From: Pseudevernia furfuracea
Lineage: Eukaryota > Ascomycota > Lecanoromycetes > Lecanorales > Parmeliaceae
Reading direction: 5' to 3'
Assembly: GCA_022315425.1 (NCBI GenBank)
Contig: JAIUPT010000042.1
Coordinates: 1,488,001 to 1,552,000 of the forward strand
DNA length: 64,000 nt
The translations under genes and the position numbers were made by a program. This document shows, piece by piece, positions 55,360-64,000 of this stretch; the stretch's first letter is position 1; every line of letters starts with the position of its first letter. The notes under the pieces were generated by a model, which saw only the letters and a list, made by a program, of their open reading frames with translations, was not told the origin of the DNA and did not search any database.

Positions 55360-55805
55360 TGGTCTTGACATTTAACAGATTCGTGGAAGTACGGAACATG
55401 GCGAGGCAAACATCGAGTGTTCGAATTAAAGATACCCCAGACGCTGAGCCAGGACAGGAATAATCAATGAGCTATCGAGGGCAAAGTAGGCCAAAGCTGC
55501 TTCTGAAAGGGTGCTACTCGAGAGGATTCCATGTCCTGTATATTAATTAGATAGCAAAGGTTTCATGATTGGAATGCTATCTGCCATGACAGACCAATAA
55601 AATAGTACCTGTTCACTACCTAGGTAGGCCGCTTTGCAGAGCAGTATGTATCTGGCAATTTGTCGTTACTTAGGTACTCTCTAAGGAGTCGCTTAAACTA
55701 AGGCCACCAATCCCAATACGGTCTAGCTACCCGCTCCCGCAGCGCACGAAATCCTATCATCAAAATCGTCTTTCACGTTTACATCGAACAACATCAAGCA
55801 TCACG
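55360..55805. other. Upstream region of eL36
   Basis: 446 bases; TACCTAGG-type motifs near 55620, no gene. Confidence 0.5.
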
Positions 55806-56540
55806 ATGGCTGTCAAACAACGCAGTGGAATCGCTGTTGGTCTCAACAAAGGCCATGTATGTTCTGTCTCATCCTCCTCTCTTCCATGGTGGAGCTGTGC
55901 CCTAGGCCTCGTCAGCTTTGGAGCATGTGAGCTGACCAACTTGCTCGAGCAGAAAACCACCCCCCGCGAATCGTCACGCATATCACGCACCAAAGGCCAT
56001 CTGAGCAAGCGTACCGCATTTGTCAGGGAGATCGTCAAGGAAGTGTCTGGGTAGGTCATCTGTCCCACCACATCTCGAAAAGAGGAGCGGGAAAGCTTTT
56101 AGACTTTCTTGATTGGGGCCTGATGGTTTCGAAATCTGTGCCAACACGCGAGCCCTTGGGCTGTGCATCCTGCAAACGACTTCGCCTGGGTTCCAGGAAT
56201 TACCGCTGGCTCAAGTTGAGAAGACTCTAGCTGATTCTTCTCGCGTTCGACAGATTAGCACCCTACGAGCGTCGCGTGATCGAATTACTCCGCAACAGCA
56301 AAGATAAGCGTGCCCGCAAGCTAGCGAAGAAGCGAGTACGTCTTGCCTTGCCCAAATTTTCTACAAAACCCTTCTTCGACTACTTAGCCTGGTCCCCATG
56401 AAGCTATCCAGACTTGGTCTTGGATGGGTACCGGCTGACACTCATGGGTTGAACTACAGCTCGGGACGTTTGGACGTGCAAAGCGAAAGGTCGATGAGTT
56501 GCAAGGTGTTATTGCCGAGTCAAGAAGGGCTGCCCACTAG
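55806..56540 (+). CDS. RPL36: Ribosomal protein eL36 (60S)
   Basis: 103 residues in four exons: 55806-55856, 55953-56050, 56254-56335, 56460-56540. The sequence reads MAVKQRSGIAVGLNKGH, then TTPRESSRISRTKGHLSKRT, AFVREIVKEVSGLAPYERRV, ELLRNSKDKRARKLAKKR and LGTFGRAKRKVDELQ. Length and order match the family. Three introns, the largest 203 nt; ribosomal-protein introns can host snoRNAs but none was convincing here. Structural protein of the large ribosomal subunit. Confidence 0.97.
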
Positions 56541-56936
56541 ATGATAGTATTCGGAGCTGGAAGACATGCGGACGGAATCATCATGGGAGACTTCGGTGTG
56601 ACCCGTCTTACGGATCAGCTTGATGACCGGAGATGATGAGATGCAGATTGTGATCTCCTGAACAAGTGGAATGTCATGCCATTTCGCCCACGCTGTCTAT
56701 GGCGGCTCGATCATGAGCGACTGCGTGTCTACTCTTCTAAGTTCTACTTGCGTGCCTTACCTCGACCATGCTCGCTAATGTCAAAATGCGTCATAACGTC
56801 ATGAACCATCGCTCTCTCGAACATAGTCTCCATGATCCTCGCACGTGATCATAGTCAACAGCATTCAAGCCCCTGCGACCACCATGACGACCGTCAACCG
56901 CCCAACAAATGTCACTACCTTAGTCGTGCCTTGTCG
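56541..56936. other. Convergent 3' flanks
   Basis: 396 bases between eL36 (+) and the UBX gene (-); no gene seen. Confidence 0.5.
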
Positions 56937-58556
56937 TCACTTCTTTCCGGGCAACTTAAGCCATCTAGGCACGCCTCCCTTCCTTTCCCGCCCTTCATCC
57001 TTCTGCTTTCCTTTTTCCTCGGCCGTTTCATTCGGTTTCTCCTCCATTTCGACACTTTCTATTCCCTTGACTTCGATTTGCTTGGCTTTACTCTGGAATT
57101 CGGGTTTCAGCACGCTGCCTGCCCTTACTTCACTGCTTGCTCTAGCTTCCCATACGACATTGACGAGCACCCGTCCGGCCATGCCCAGACCACCTATCAA
57201 TCTCACGTTGCCCTCTTTGGGCACACTCCTCGGTCCCTGCGCTGAGCTGAAATTGAGGGAGAAAGGCTCATTCTCTTTCCTCATAAGGCCTTTGACAAAG
57301 TCGTAAAGTGTGGTCGAGGTATCTAGATTTGAGAATCTGCTGATCACCTGCATTTGATCTGGAAAACGGACTTTGATTTCTACATCTTTCACCTCCGCAT
57401 TTCTCTTGGCTTGGGTCTCGGCCTGGGCTGCGAGCTCAGCGTCAGTGGGGAGGCGCTTGTTGACGCTTGATGTGGCAAGACGGGCTTGATGCAGTTTGGC
57501 GTGGGCGATGGTTGGTTCATAATCTTTCTCATTGAACGTTTGGCGTGAAGCTGCGGGTGTCGACGCTGACGATGGAGCGAACACAGATATTGGGCGCTGG
57601 GCTGGGCCCGTTATCGTTTGGTCTGAAGTTGACAGAGCATCGGAGATGGGCGCACTAGATTCAGGGCGGCCCTGAGCTTTATCGTCTTGGGGCGATAGGG
57701 CGGAGAACAGAGCTGCTGACTGTTGGGGAGGCGGTTGTGTTTGTGATAGTGATGAAGGCTCTGGAGGCGGCGGTCTCTCGCTCTCGTTCGGGCCAGGTGA
57801 GGGTTCCGATGTTGATGGAGCAGACTCTGCTTTTGCTGCATTGGCAGAGTGTGTACCTGCGATCTGCTCGCCCTCAGTAGACTTGAAATATTTGTCTATC
57901 TCCGCTATCGCTTCTTCAAGAGGTCTCTCAGTTCTACGGAAACTGAGACGTAAGAGAACACTCCCACTGTTGAATCCCAGCTGCGCAAGAGACTTTTGCA
58001 GGTCGGTGAAGGCAACAAATTCCCTTCCCATTACTTGTAGTACTGGAGTCTCATAGAACAATCTTCCGGAACCGCTCGCCTCAGTCCCCGCTTGCGGTAT
58101 CCCGCGAGCGGTGAAGTTTCTGCTGGTCTCCGAGTCCGTCGATACAGACTCGAAGTGTCTGAGTAGCAGCCATAACGTGGTTGTACTCGGGAATTTCCCC
58201 GTGAGTCTGTTTGAGGCGCCGGATTCTGAGTTTGAAAGCTGTAGAGCCACAGAGACAACTGAGGGCGAGCGCGACAGAACAACTACTTGTAGCTTGGCAC
58301 CTGATGATAAACCTGAGAGTCGGATGGGTTGCGAAAGATCAAGGGTCTTGTTGTTGTTGTTTCTACTCGCAAAGGCACATTAGCATGATTTTGACCAAAG
58401 TCGTAGTGGGGCCACCTACTTGAGCCCATGTCGAGAAGCGTCCAAGCCGAGTTTTGTGCATGCTTCCTGTAAGACCTCGGCGAGGTGCTTGGTAGGAGTA
58501 GCTTTTATGACAGCCCGGCGAGCGGATGAGTCTAGGACAACAACGTGGGAGGCCAT
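56937..58556 (-). CDS. TUG/ASPL-type UBX-domain protein (Cdc48 cofactor)
   Basis: 520 residues in two exons (+ coordinates in coding order): 58420-58556 and 56937-58362. The N-terminal TUG ubiquitin-like fold begins MASHVVVLDSSARRAVIKAT and TPTKHLAEVLQEACTKLG; the exon junction gives GLKNNNNKTLDLSQPIRLSG. A Pro/Ser/Gln linker (residues about 195-320) leads to a UBX-like domain: VEIKVRFPDQMQVISRF, TTLYDFVKGLM, PFSLNFSSAQGPRSVPKE and VRLIGGLGMAGRVLVNVVWE. The C-terminus is charged. It resembles yeast Ubx4 and human ASPSCR1, cofactors of the Cdc48/p97 segregase. The start exon is inferred because the large ORF alone begins inside the ubiquitin-like fold. Divergent from ARPC1 with 539 bases between starts. 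Confidence 0.9.
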
Positions 58557-59095
58557 ACAGTGTAGTTTGAAGCCTAGTGAACAAGTGGTCCTTAAGAAGT
58601 CGGGGATATGCTGGCGGGTTATCTTGCTGGGTAGTCGAGTCCTATATCAAGCTAGGATGATAACGGTCTGAATGTAAGGGCTAATTCCCCAGTCGCGTGC
58701 AGTATGACAAGAGCTGTAGAGTAGAAAATTCATTAGTTTGTAAAGCTGGAAGTTTGCCTAGAAGTCCGCCGCCTGCCCGCATCCACAAGTATGGCTTGGC
58801 ACCTAGAAGACAACAGAAATGTACCCCCCACTCACTCGAAGGTCGCATGGGGGTGGCCGCTTTATTGGGTGAGCTAGGTGAGCTAGGTGAGCACTGAGCA
58901 GAGATAGATATATAATGACTCCGTAGTGTGGGAATTTGGGCTCGAGTTCTCACTGAAGCCCTAACCCTAAGAGATTTGGCCGGATATATCGGGTTGGGAC
59001 AACATAATTCCATCTCGACCAAATATCTTGACCACTCGCCTAGTCATACAACAACGGCGATAGTAGAGAGCTACTCCTATCGCTCAGTATCCGCA
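58557..59095. promoter_or_regulatory. Divergent promoter, UBX protein and ARPC1
   Basis: 539 bases. It holds tandem GTGAGCTAG copies at about 58868-58892 and a telomere-like box at 58959. Confidence 0.45.
58959..58970. promoter_or_regulatory. Telomere-like box CCCTAACCCTAA
   Basis: Two tandem CCCTAA units 126 bases before the ARPC1 start. In many ascomycetes this is the target of the Myb factor Tbf1 in housekeeping promoters; binding here is inferred. Confidence 0.45.
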
Positions 59096-60350
59096 ATGGC
59101 TTCACCCGACGTCCATCACCTTTTCCATCACCCAATCGCAGACCATTCCTTCTCCGCAGACAGGCAGACACTAGCTGTGGCCAGAGACAACAACGTGGAG
59201 CTCTACAGCAGGTCTGGCAACAAATTCACCTTGCAAGATGAGCTCAAGGGACATGACAAGACTGTAACAAGTGTTGACATTGCACCGAGTACCGGGCGAA
59301 TCGTCACTTGCTCCCAAGGTGTCCCTCGGGAAGAGGTCAAAGGTACTAGGGAAAAGGCTGACTTCAAGACTCGCAGATCGCAATGCATACGTTTGGGAAC
59401 CGTCCCCTTCCGGCTGGAAGCCTACGCTCGTACTACTCCGCATCAACCGTGCAGCAACATTTGTACGGTGGTCTCCGTCAGAGAAAAAATTTGCCGTTGG
59501 CTCTGGTGCCCGGGTCATTGCAGTCTGCTATTTTGAGGAGGAGAACGATTGGTGGGTGTCGAAGCATTTAAAGAAGCCCATACGAAGCACCATCACAACT
59601 GTGGCATGGCACCCCAATTCGGTCCTTTTGGCAGCCGGATCGACGGATGCGCATGCAAGGGTGTTCTCGAGCTTCATCAAGGGAGTCGATGCTAGACCCG
59701 AGAGCAGTGTCTGGGGCGAAAGACTACCTTTCAACACTGTGTGCGGAGAATTTTTAAATAACTCGGCGGGTTGGGTGCACGGTTGTGCTTTTTCGCCAAG
59801 CGGCGACGCTCTGGCGTTCACCGCACATGATAGTAGTATCACCGTGGTCTATCCAAGCGGTCCTGAGGAGCCTCCCAACGCTGTAGTCAGCCTTAGCACG
59901 CAACTCCTGCCCTTCCTGGGCCTGATCTGGAATGGAGAGAGCGAGATCATTGCTGCTGGATATGTAAGTAACCTTCATTCCCCCAGGAGACTGCAACTGA
60001 CAATGAGGAGGACTGCGAAGCATACAGGCTGCGAGGTAACGAGCAAGGCTGGCAGATTGTAGGCTCCATAGAGTCGAAGGGCAGGCCCGGACTGGGAGCA
60101 ATGCGCGAAGAATCTGCTCTAAACATGTTTAGGCAAATGGATCTAAAGGGAAAGAGCAAGGATGATACCCAGCTCAAGACAGTGCACCAGAACACCATTG
60201 CCACAATCAGAACTTATGATGAAGCTGGTGGAAATGTCAAGAAATTCAGCTGTGAGTACCCGATGGTAGTTGAGGTCCGGAAGAACGCCCAGATGCTAAT
60301 CGTTCGCAGCCAGCGGTGTTGATGGACGACTGGTCATATGGTCCACATAA
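59096..60350 (+). CDS. ARPC1: Arp2/3 complex subunit 1 (ARPC1, WD40)
   Basis: 363 residues in four exons: 59096-59318, 59377-59963, 60011-60251, 60310-60350. WD40 propeller sequence: DELKGHDKTVTSVDIAPSTG, RIVTCSQDRNAYVW, GARVIAVCYFEEENDWWVSK, IRSTITTVAWHPNSVLLAAGS, HGCAFSPSGDALAFTAHDS and finally GVDGRLVIWST. The ENDWWVSKHLKKP stretch is diagnostic of ARPC1. It nucleates branched actin at endocytic sites as part of the seven-subunit complex. Intron 2 ends at GAGGAG, giving AGYDCEAYRLRGNEQGWQ; the last exon codes only 13 residues. Confidence 0.95.
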
Positions 60351-61756
60351 GACGAGGGCTTCGTCAATTCAGTAAAGCATACCCACACCAAACGTATACT
60401 GTGCAGGGCTCTTTGCACTAAAATGAAGATAATTTCTCAGTCAACAATGACCATTACAATCAATAGGGGGATCGTGTCCACCGAGACAAGAGTACAAAGT
60501 ATGCTTATGTTGTTATAGAACCTTCCGAAGGAGTGCGATATTCTAGAACGTGGTCTTCCAGACCACAGCTTTCTCACCAGTTCGTTTTGTTTCCTCAAAC
60601 ACTTTCATAGCTATCATCACTTACCGATGTGACTTACGACATTGTTCGCATCTAGTGGCCGCCTGCATCCCTGAAAACAAGTTAATTTGTATTGATATTG
60701 CAAGTACGTTGTTTCGCACATTAGCAACATGGCAGACCAAGACCCACAGTCAAAAATGGGAACCACTCGTAGAAGCCGTGTGGTCACAGCCCAAACCTCT
60801 ACGTCAGGACCAGAAACTCCTAGAGGGGCTATCCGAAAGAAATTGGGCCCCTATTGCCAGCGTCGAGGAACGTTTCTCTTCTCCCCTTCACGGCCTTCCC
60901 GAACCCAATCCCAATGATGACCCCTCCAATTTTCATCACCTGGCCCGCCGAAACATGCACACTTTTAGGTCCCCGATGCCGAGAAAACCCCCCAAAGCAC
61001 AAACCTTGGGGATTACTGTCTCGGCATGACAGCCAACATATAAAGACAGAAGAGTGCCACGCACATCCTGCGCACATCATTCCGTGAAGAATGCTCAAAG
61101 TAGCCCCCCTTCCAGATAGGGCCAGCTCTGCATCACTGTACTATCTAGCTCTCGCACCATATTTTCCCGAGTGTCTACGCGAACTGGTGACCAAGATTGC
61201 GCCAATTGCAGATAGACTGTGGCAAGGGACCATGGACGCTGAAGATCGATGGAGAGACTTGGAAGCGTCTATCGCATGGGCAATTTGTATTCATCGGCAG
61301 AGAGTGTAGTGAGTGGCGTTCTCGACGCATCAGCGGGGTAGATGATGGGAGAGGAGGGACTGTCGGTGACCGTCATGGCGGGTAAATATGTGTGCAGCTG
61401 GCTACTGTGAGATCAGGGAAAGGGGCAGTTGGATGGAGCAATTCAAAGAATGCTTAATGGGTCGAAATTGAGCGAGCAATCGAGATGGGAGTGGGGCATG
61501 GTCTCATGTGTCAGCGCTACGGTGCTAAGCAAGACAGCTTAGATACGAATAGATGGATACCTTCAGACATAGAAGATATGTAACTTGAGGGTGAAGTTGG
61601 TGAGTGGTGAAGCAAAGTGCGATAGTATAAGTATCTATATGTTGCCGAGTCCGCCCAACTCGTGTCACAGTAGGAAGTGAAAATTTCCCAGCAAGTTAAC
61701 TAAGGTATCGTTTTCAAAACAGCACAACCACACAACATTGTACCTCGAACTCAGAT
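60351..61756. other. 1.4-kb region without a supported gene
   Basis: Several short frames overlap (60550-61029 +, 60729-60917 +, 61091-61309 +, 60829-61098 -). None has a motif, and they contradict each other. A minus-strand frame from ATG at about 61377 down to about 61100 is open except for one TAG near 61271. Confidence 0.45.
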
Positions 61757-62531
61757 ATGAAGATACTGACAGTGAATTTCCTGACCTGTGCGGTAAAAGC
61801 ATGCAAGGCCTCTCCCCTTTCCTTTCCCCTCCATTTTGAAGACGCCGAGCTTGAGCAGTCGGACATCGAGTACAACCCTTGCTTTCTGAGGAATATTCTT
61901 CCTAGGATAGACTGGGAAGCGTTCAAGGTTACTGCTAACGAGGTATGTGCCTCGCGGAAACCACTCGTAATTTTTGCCTCTCTGCTATGCAAAAAAAAAT
62001 CAAGAAAATCCCACGAATAAGTACGAGTAGGCCTTGCACGGCGTCTACATTCTACCGCACTTCCATTGCCTTGTCCAATCCTCCGTTTCTTGCTTCTGAA
62101 GCTCCCATGGATGTTTAAGGGGTTATTTACAACTCACCGCTTCTATTTCTAGCTCGGCTTCACTACCGTTCCCAATGAAAAGCCAAAAGCCTCCGCTCCC
62201 ATGATGGATCCTTCAGGTCCCGATATCGTCAACACGACCTCTGAAAGCGAAGCTTCCCACGAGACTGTAATGCGGGACCTGCACACTCTTCTCCTCGAGA
62301 CCGAAGTTCGCGAGGGCAAGATGGTGTGTGGCAATTGTGGGCACGAGTACAGGATAAAGGAGGGTATTGCCAATTTCCTGTTGCCGAGTCATCTTGGTGA
62401 GCTTTCTCCCTTCATACCCCTAGTGTTGCTCTACATTTGCGGCTTGACCTGCAAGAACCTGCTTCATATTTTCTAAGCGGTCGAGCCAACCAATCCATGC
62501 AAAGGGTCTTGGCTCATTCATTGTAGTCTGA
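61757..62531 (+). CDS. TRM112: Trm112, zinc-binding methyltransferase activator
   Basis: 144 residues in three exons: 61757-61942, 62153-62396, 62527-62531. The N-terminal zinc pair (NFLTCAVKACKA) and the second pair (MVCGNCGHEYRIKEGIANFLLPSHL) are those of Trm112; the helical insert lies between. The last exon is only five bases: it supplies the final Val and the TGA, the usual ...PSHLV end. This is inferred, and reading on into the intron would add a longer unrelated tail. It is the shared partner of Bud23, Trm9, Trm11 and Mtq2 (rRNA, tRNA and eRF1 methylation). Confidence 0.92.
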
Positions 62532-63057
62532 CCGAGGATGGACAATCCGAAAGCCTGTTGGTGAAGGTTTATCTTTGGGAAGGCCAGCAGATGGAACATT
62601 GAGGCACACTTGACATTGGTCAAGGGTCAAGAGAATCACCAGAGGGAGGTGTTATGGGAGAATTTCAGAGGTGCTAGGTTACGTAGCCTGTTTGTATTGC
62701 TGAAATTAAGCACGATCTCTGAAGAGAACGTTTTGAGACTCCTGAGAAAGTGAAAGAAGAGAGATGCTTTTCTAGATGAGCAGCGGATTTTGTAGTCATC
62801 CAAGCCTCCTAAAAGCATCTTATCTGATAGTGACTTAGTATACATTATTTGCTGGCGACCTCAATGCGCACGCTTCGGAACGGCTAACCCAATCATCCTG
62901 CTCTTCCGGCTGGATTGTCAAGGAAAGCCGGCTAACAGTTTTAAAAACGCCTTTGATGCTTTAATAGCTCAATGCAACGCTGACGAATTTGACCGCCGAA
63001 GACATATCCAGCGACATGATGTGTAGATAGAAGAAAGGTCAGACATGAAGGAAGATG
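62532..63057. other. Convergent 3' flanks
   Basis: 526 bases between TRM112 (+) and SET1 (-); only short chance frames. Confidence 0.5.
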
Positions 63058-64000
63058 TTAATTGAGGAAGCCTTTGCAGCGTGCAGTGCCACAAAGACAA
63101 GGGATTCGATCATCGCTGCCCCATTCGCGTTCGAATTTGTAGTCATATGTGAGTTCTTCATCTAAGCAAAGATTAGTGTGAGCCTTGAAGAAGGGGGAGA
63201 AGAAGAGAGAAAGAAGAAGAGACCTACTTTGTCCAATGTCCCGGAGGGCATAGATGACAATTCGTTTGCTGCCTTCTACTTTGATGATCTTGGCGGTGCA
63301 ATTTGGATCACAGCTGTGATTGATGAAACGTGCGATGCCACCGCGCTTTGTGGCGTCGATGACGGTATATTCGTCAATCCTGAAAAGATAGCTGCTGCCG
63401 ATTCCGCTTTTCAAGTATTGCCGCTCTCGCATGTCGGCCACCTGCTGTCGCACCATTTCGCCAACGTATTCGATGATCATATCGTTGGCAGCAATATTCT
63501 CCATTGCGTACAGTCCCCAATTGTGGATGGCAGAACGAGCAAATTTGACGGGCTTCTTTCGTTTCTTGAGCTGATTGAAGCGGATTGCGTCCCCTTCGCC
63601 ATTGGACGTGGCCAGCACCTGTTTTTGGGCAGCAATATCGGCAACAAGACGACGATTGTTGACACGATTCGACCTTGAGGACGACTTGGACTGAGTTTTC
63701 GCCAACGCCAATGCCACGGCCTCCGCAGCAGCAGCAACAGGGTCATCCTTTGCCTGGGCTTCCCGTTCTTCGCGAGCTTTCTGAACCTTGATCCGATGAG
63801 GCAAGTACTTGGACTTCTCTGACTCCAGAATTTTCGTGGTCCCTTCAGTCCTGGCGCAGCCAGTGGAATTTGGTACATAATAACCATCGATGTTGGTCTC
63901 CTTTCTAATAACGCCCCTCTCACCACCACGATTGAGCGCCTTGATTTCTTTTTGCTTCCAAGCCCATATGGAGACACTACCAAGGCTTGCCTCCGATCGA
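63058..64000 (-). CDS. SET1: Histone H3K4 methyltransferase SET1 (C-terminal part)
   Basis: Two exons seen (+ coordinates): 63228 to the window end, and 63058-63161 with the stop; the N-terminal part lies beyond 64000. Reading inward from the edge: an n-SET region (IKALNRGGERGV, TNIDGYYVPNSTGCARTEG), a basic/Ala-rich linker, then the SET domain. The SET domain reads SAIHNWGLYAMENIAANDMI, IEYVGEMVRQ, SSYLFRIDEYTVIDATKRGG and FINHSCDPNC. The junction gives RDIGQNEELTYDYKFERE, and the post-SET cysteines follow in CLCGTARCKGFLN. All catalytic and zinc positions are kept. It is the catalytic subunit of COMPASS, methylating histone H3 Lys4 at active genes. The alternative ORF on the same strand (63477-63983) is a shadow frame. 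Confidence 0.96.
   Translation of the reverse strand, partial: RSEASLGSVSIWAWKQKEIKALNRGGERGVIRKETNIDGYYVPNSTGCARTEGTTKILESEKSKYLPHRIKVQKAREEREAQAKDDPVAAAAEAVALALAKTQSKSSSRSNRVNNRRLVADIAAQKQVLATSNGEGDAIRFNQLKKRKKPVKFARSAIHNWGLYAMENIAANDMIIEYVGEMVRQQVADMRERQYLKSGIGSSYLFRIDEYTVIDATKRGGIARFINHSCDPNCTAKIIKVEGSKRIVIYALRDIGQSRSLLLSLFFSPFFKAHTNLCLDEELTYDYKFEREWGSDDRIPCLCGTARCKGFLN

Noticed and set aside
56618..56661. Box C (ATGATGA) and box D (CTGA) pair suggesting a C/D snoRNA downstream of eL36
   Set aside because: Only about 20 bases apart and no terminal stem; too little for a call.
60550..61029. 159-codon frame and a nested 62-codon ATG ORF
   Set aside because: Overlapping frames contradict each other and none has a recognisable domain.
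63477..63983. Long minus-strand ORF beside the SET domain
   Set aside because: Shadow of SET1; the true frame carries the n-SET residues.

Overview
The window is nuclear DNA of a filamentous ascomycete (Pezizomycotina). The evidence is short GT-AG introns with TACTAA/CTAAC-like branch points, RIP-like decay of one gene, a CFEM GPI protein, a GAF-type hybrid histidine kinase, an alpha-pheromone-like precursor, and fungal forms of SET1, ATG10, BUD23, TRM112, SVP26 and Pup3. A family of related long introns resembles the introner-like elements known from Dothideomycetes. That class is a reasonable guess, not a proof.

Layout. 1-2414: 3' part of a SERCA-type Ca2+ ATPase. 2700-5269: decayed ubiquitin-specific protease. 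6395-7524: CFEM/GPI wall protein. 8902-10760: amino-acid permease. 11179-13206 (-): secreted M20 peptidase. 14181-17419: large disordered protein. 18148-18897: Hsp20. 20323-25023: PX-PH-RhoGAP protein. 25786-26531 (-) and 26796-27594 (+): divergent U2B''/U1A-type snRNP protein and proteasome beta3. 28204-31723: BAR-PH-ArfGAP protein. 32036-33006 (-): ATG10 with a polyglutamate tract. 33607-37683: disordered 1358-residue protein. 38656-39117 (-): small coiled-coil protein. 40143-42233: SAM + HMG-box protein. 42694-43562 (-) SVP26, divergent from 43851-44742 BUD23. 44950-46383 (-): mitochondrial IDH1. 47751-48560: Kex2-processed repeat precursor. 49353-50351: HCNGP/SAP30BP-like protein. 52530-55359: hybrid histidine kinase. 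55806-56540: ribosomal protein eL36. 56937-58556 (-): TUG/UBX protein. 59096-60350: ARPC1. 61757-62531: TRM112. 63058-64000 (-): SET1 SET domain, running off the window.

Most loci are housekeeping genes in no obvious pathway cluster. Three themes stand out. First, at least six introns in two neighbouring genes (CFEM and M20 peptidase) are visibly related to each other. Second, the pheromone-like precursor carries six C-x6-C...KR units, a near-perfect 75-bp internal duplication, and four TTATTGACA boxes in its promoter. Third, in the decayed protease most in-frame stops are TAG/TAA where CAG/CAA would restore a glutamine. BUD23 and its obligate partner TRM112 lie 17 kb apart.

All exon structures were deduced by eye from splice signals, reading frame and family conservation. 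For each multi-exon gene called complete, the summed exon length is a multiple of three. No alignment or database search was run.
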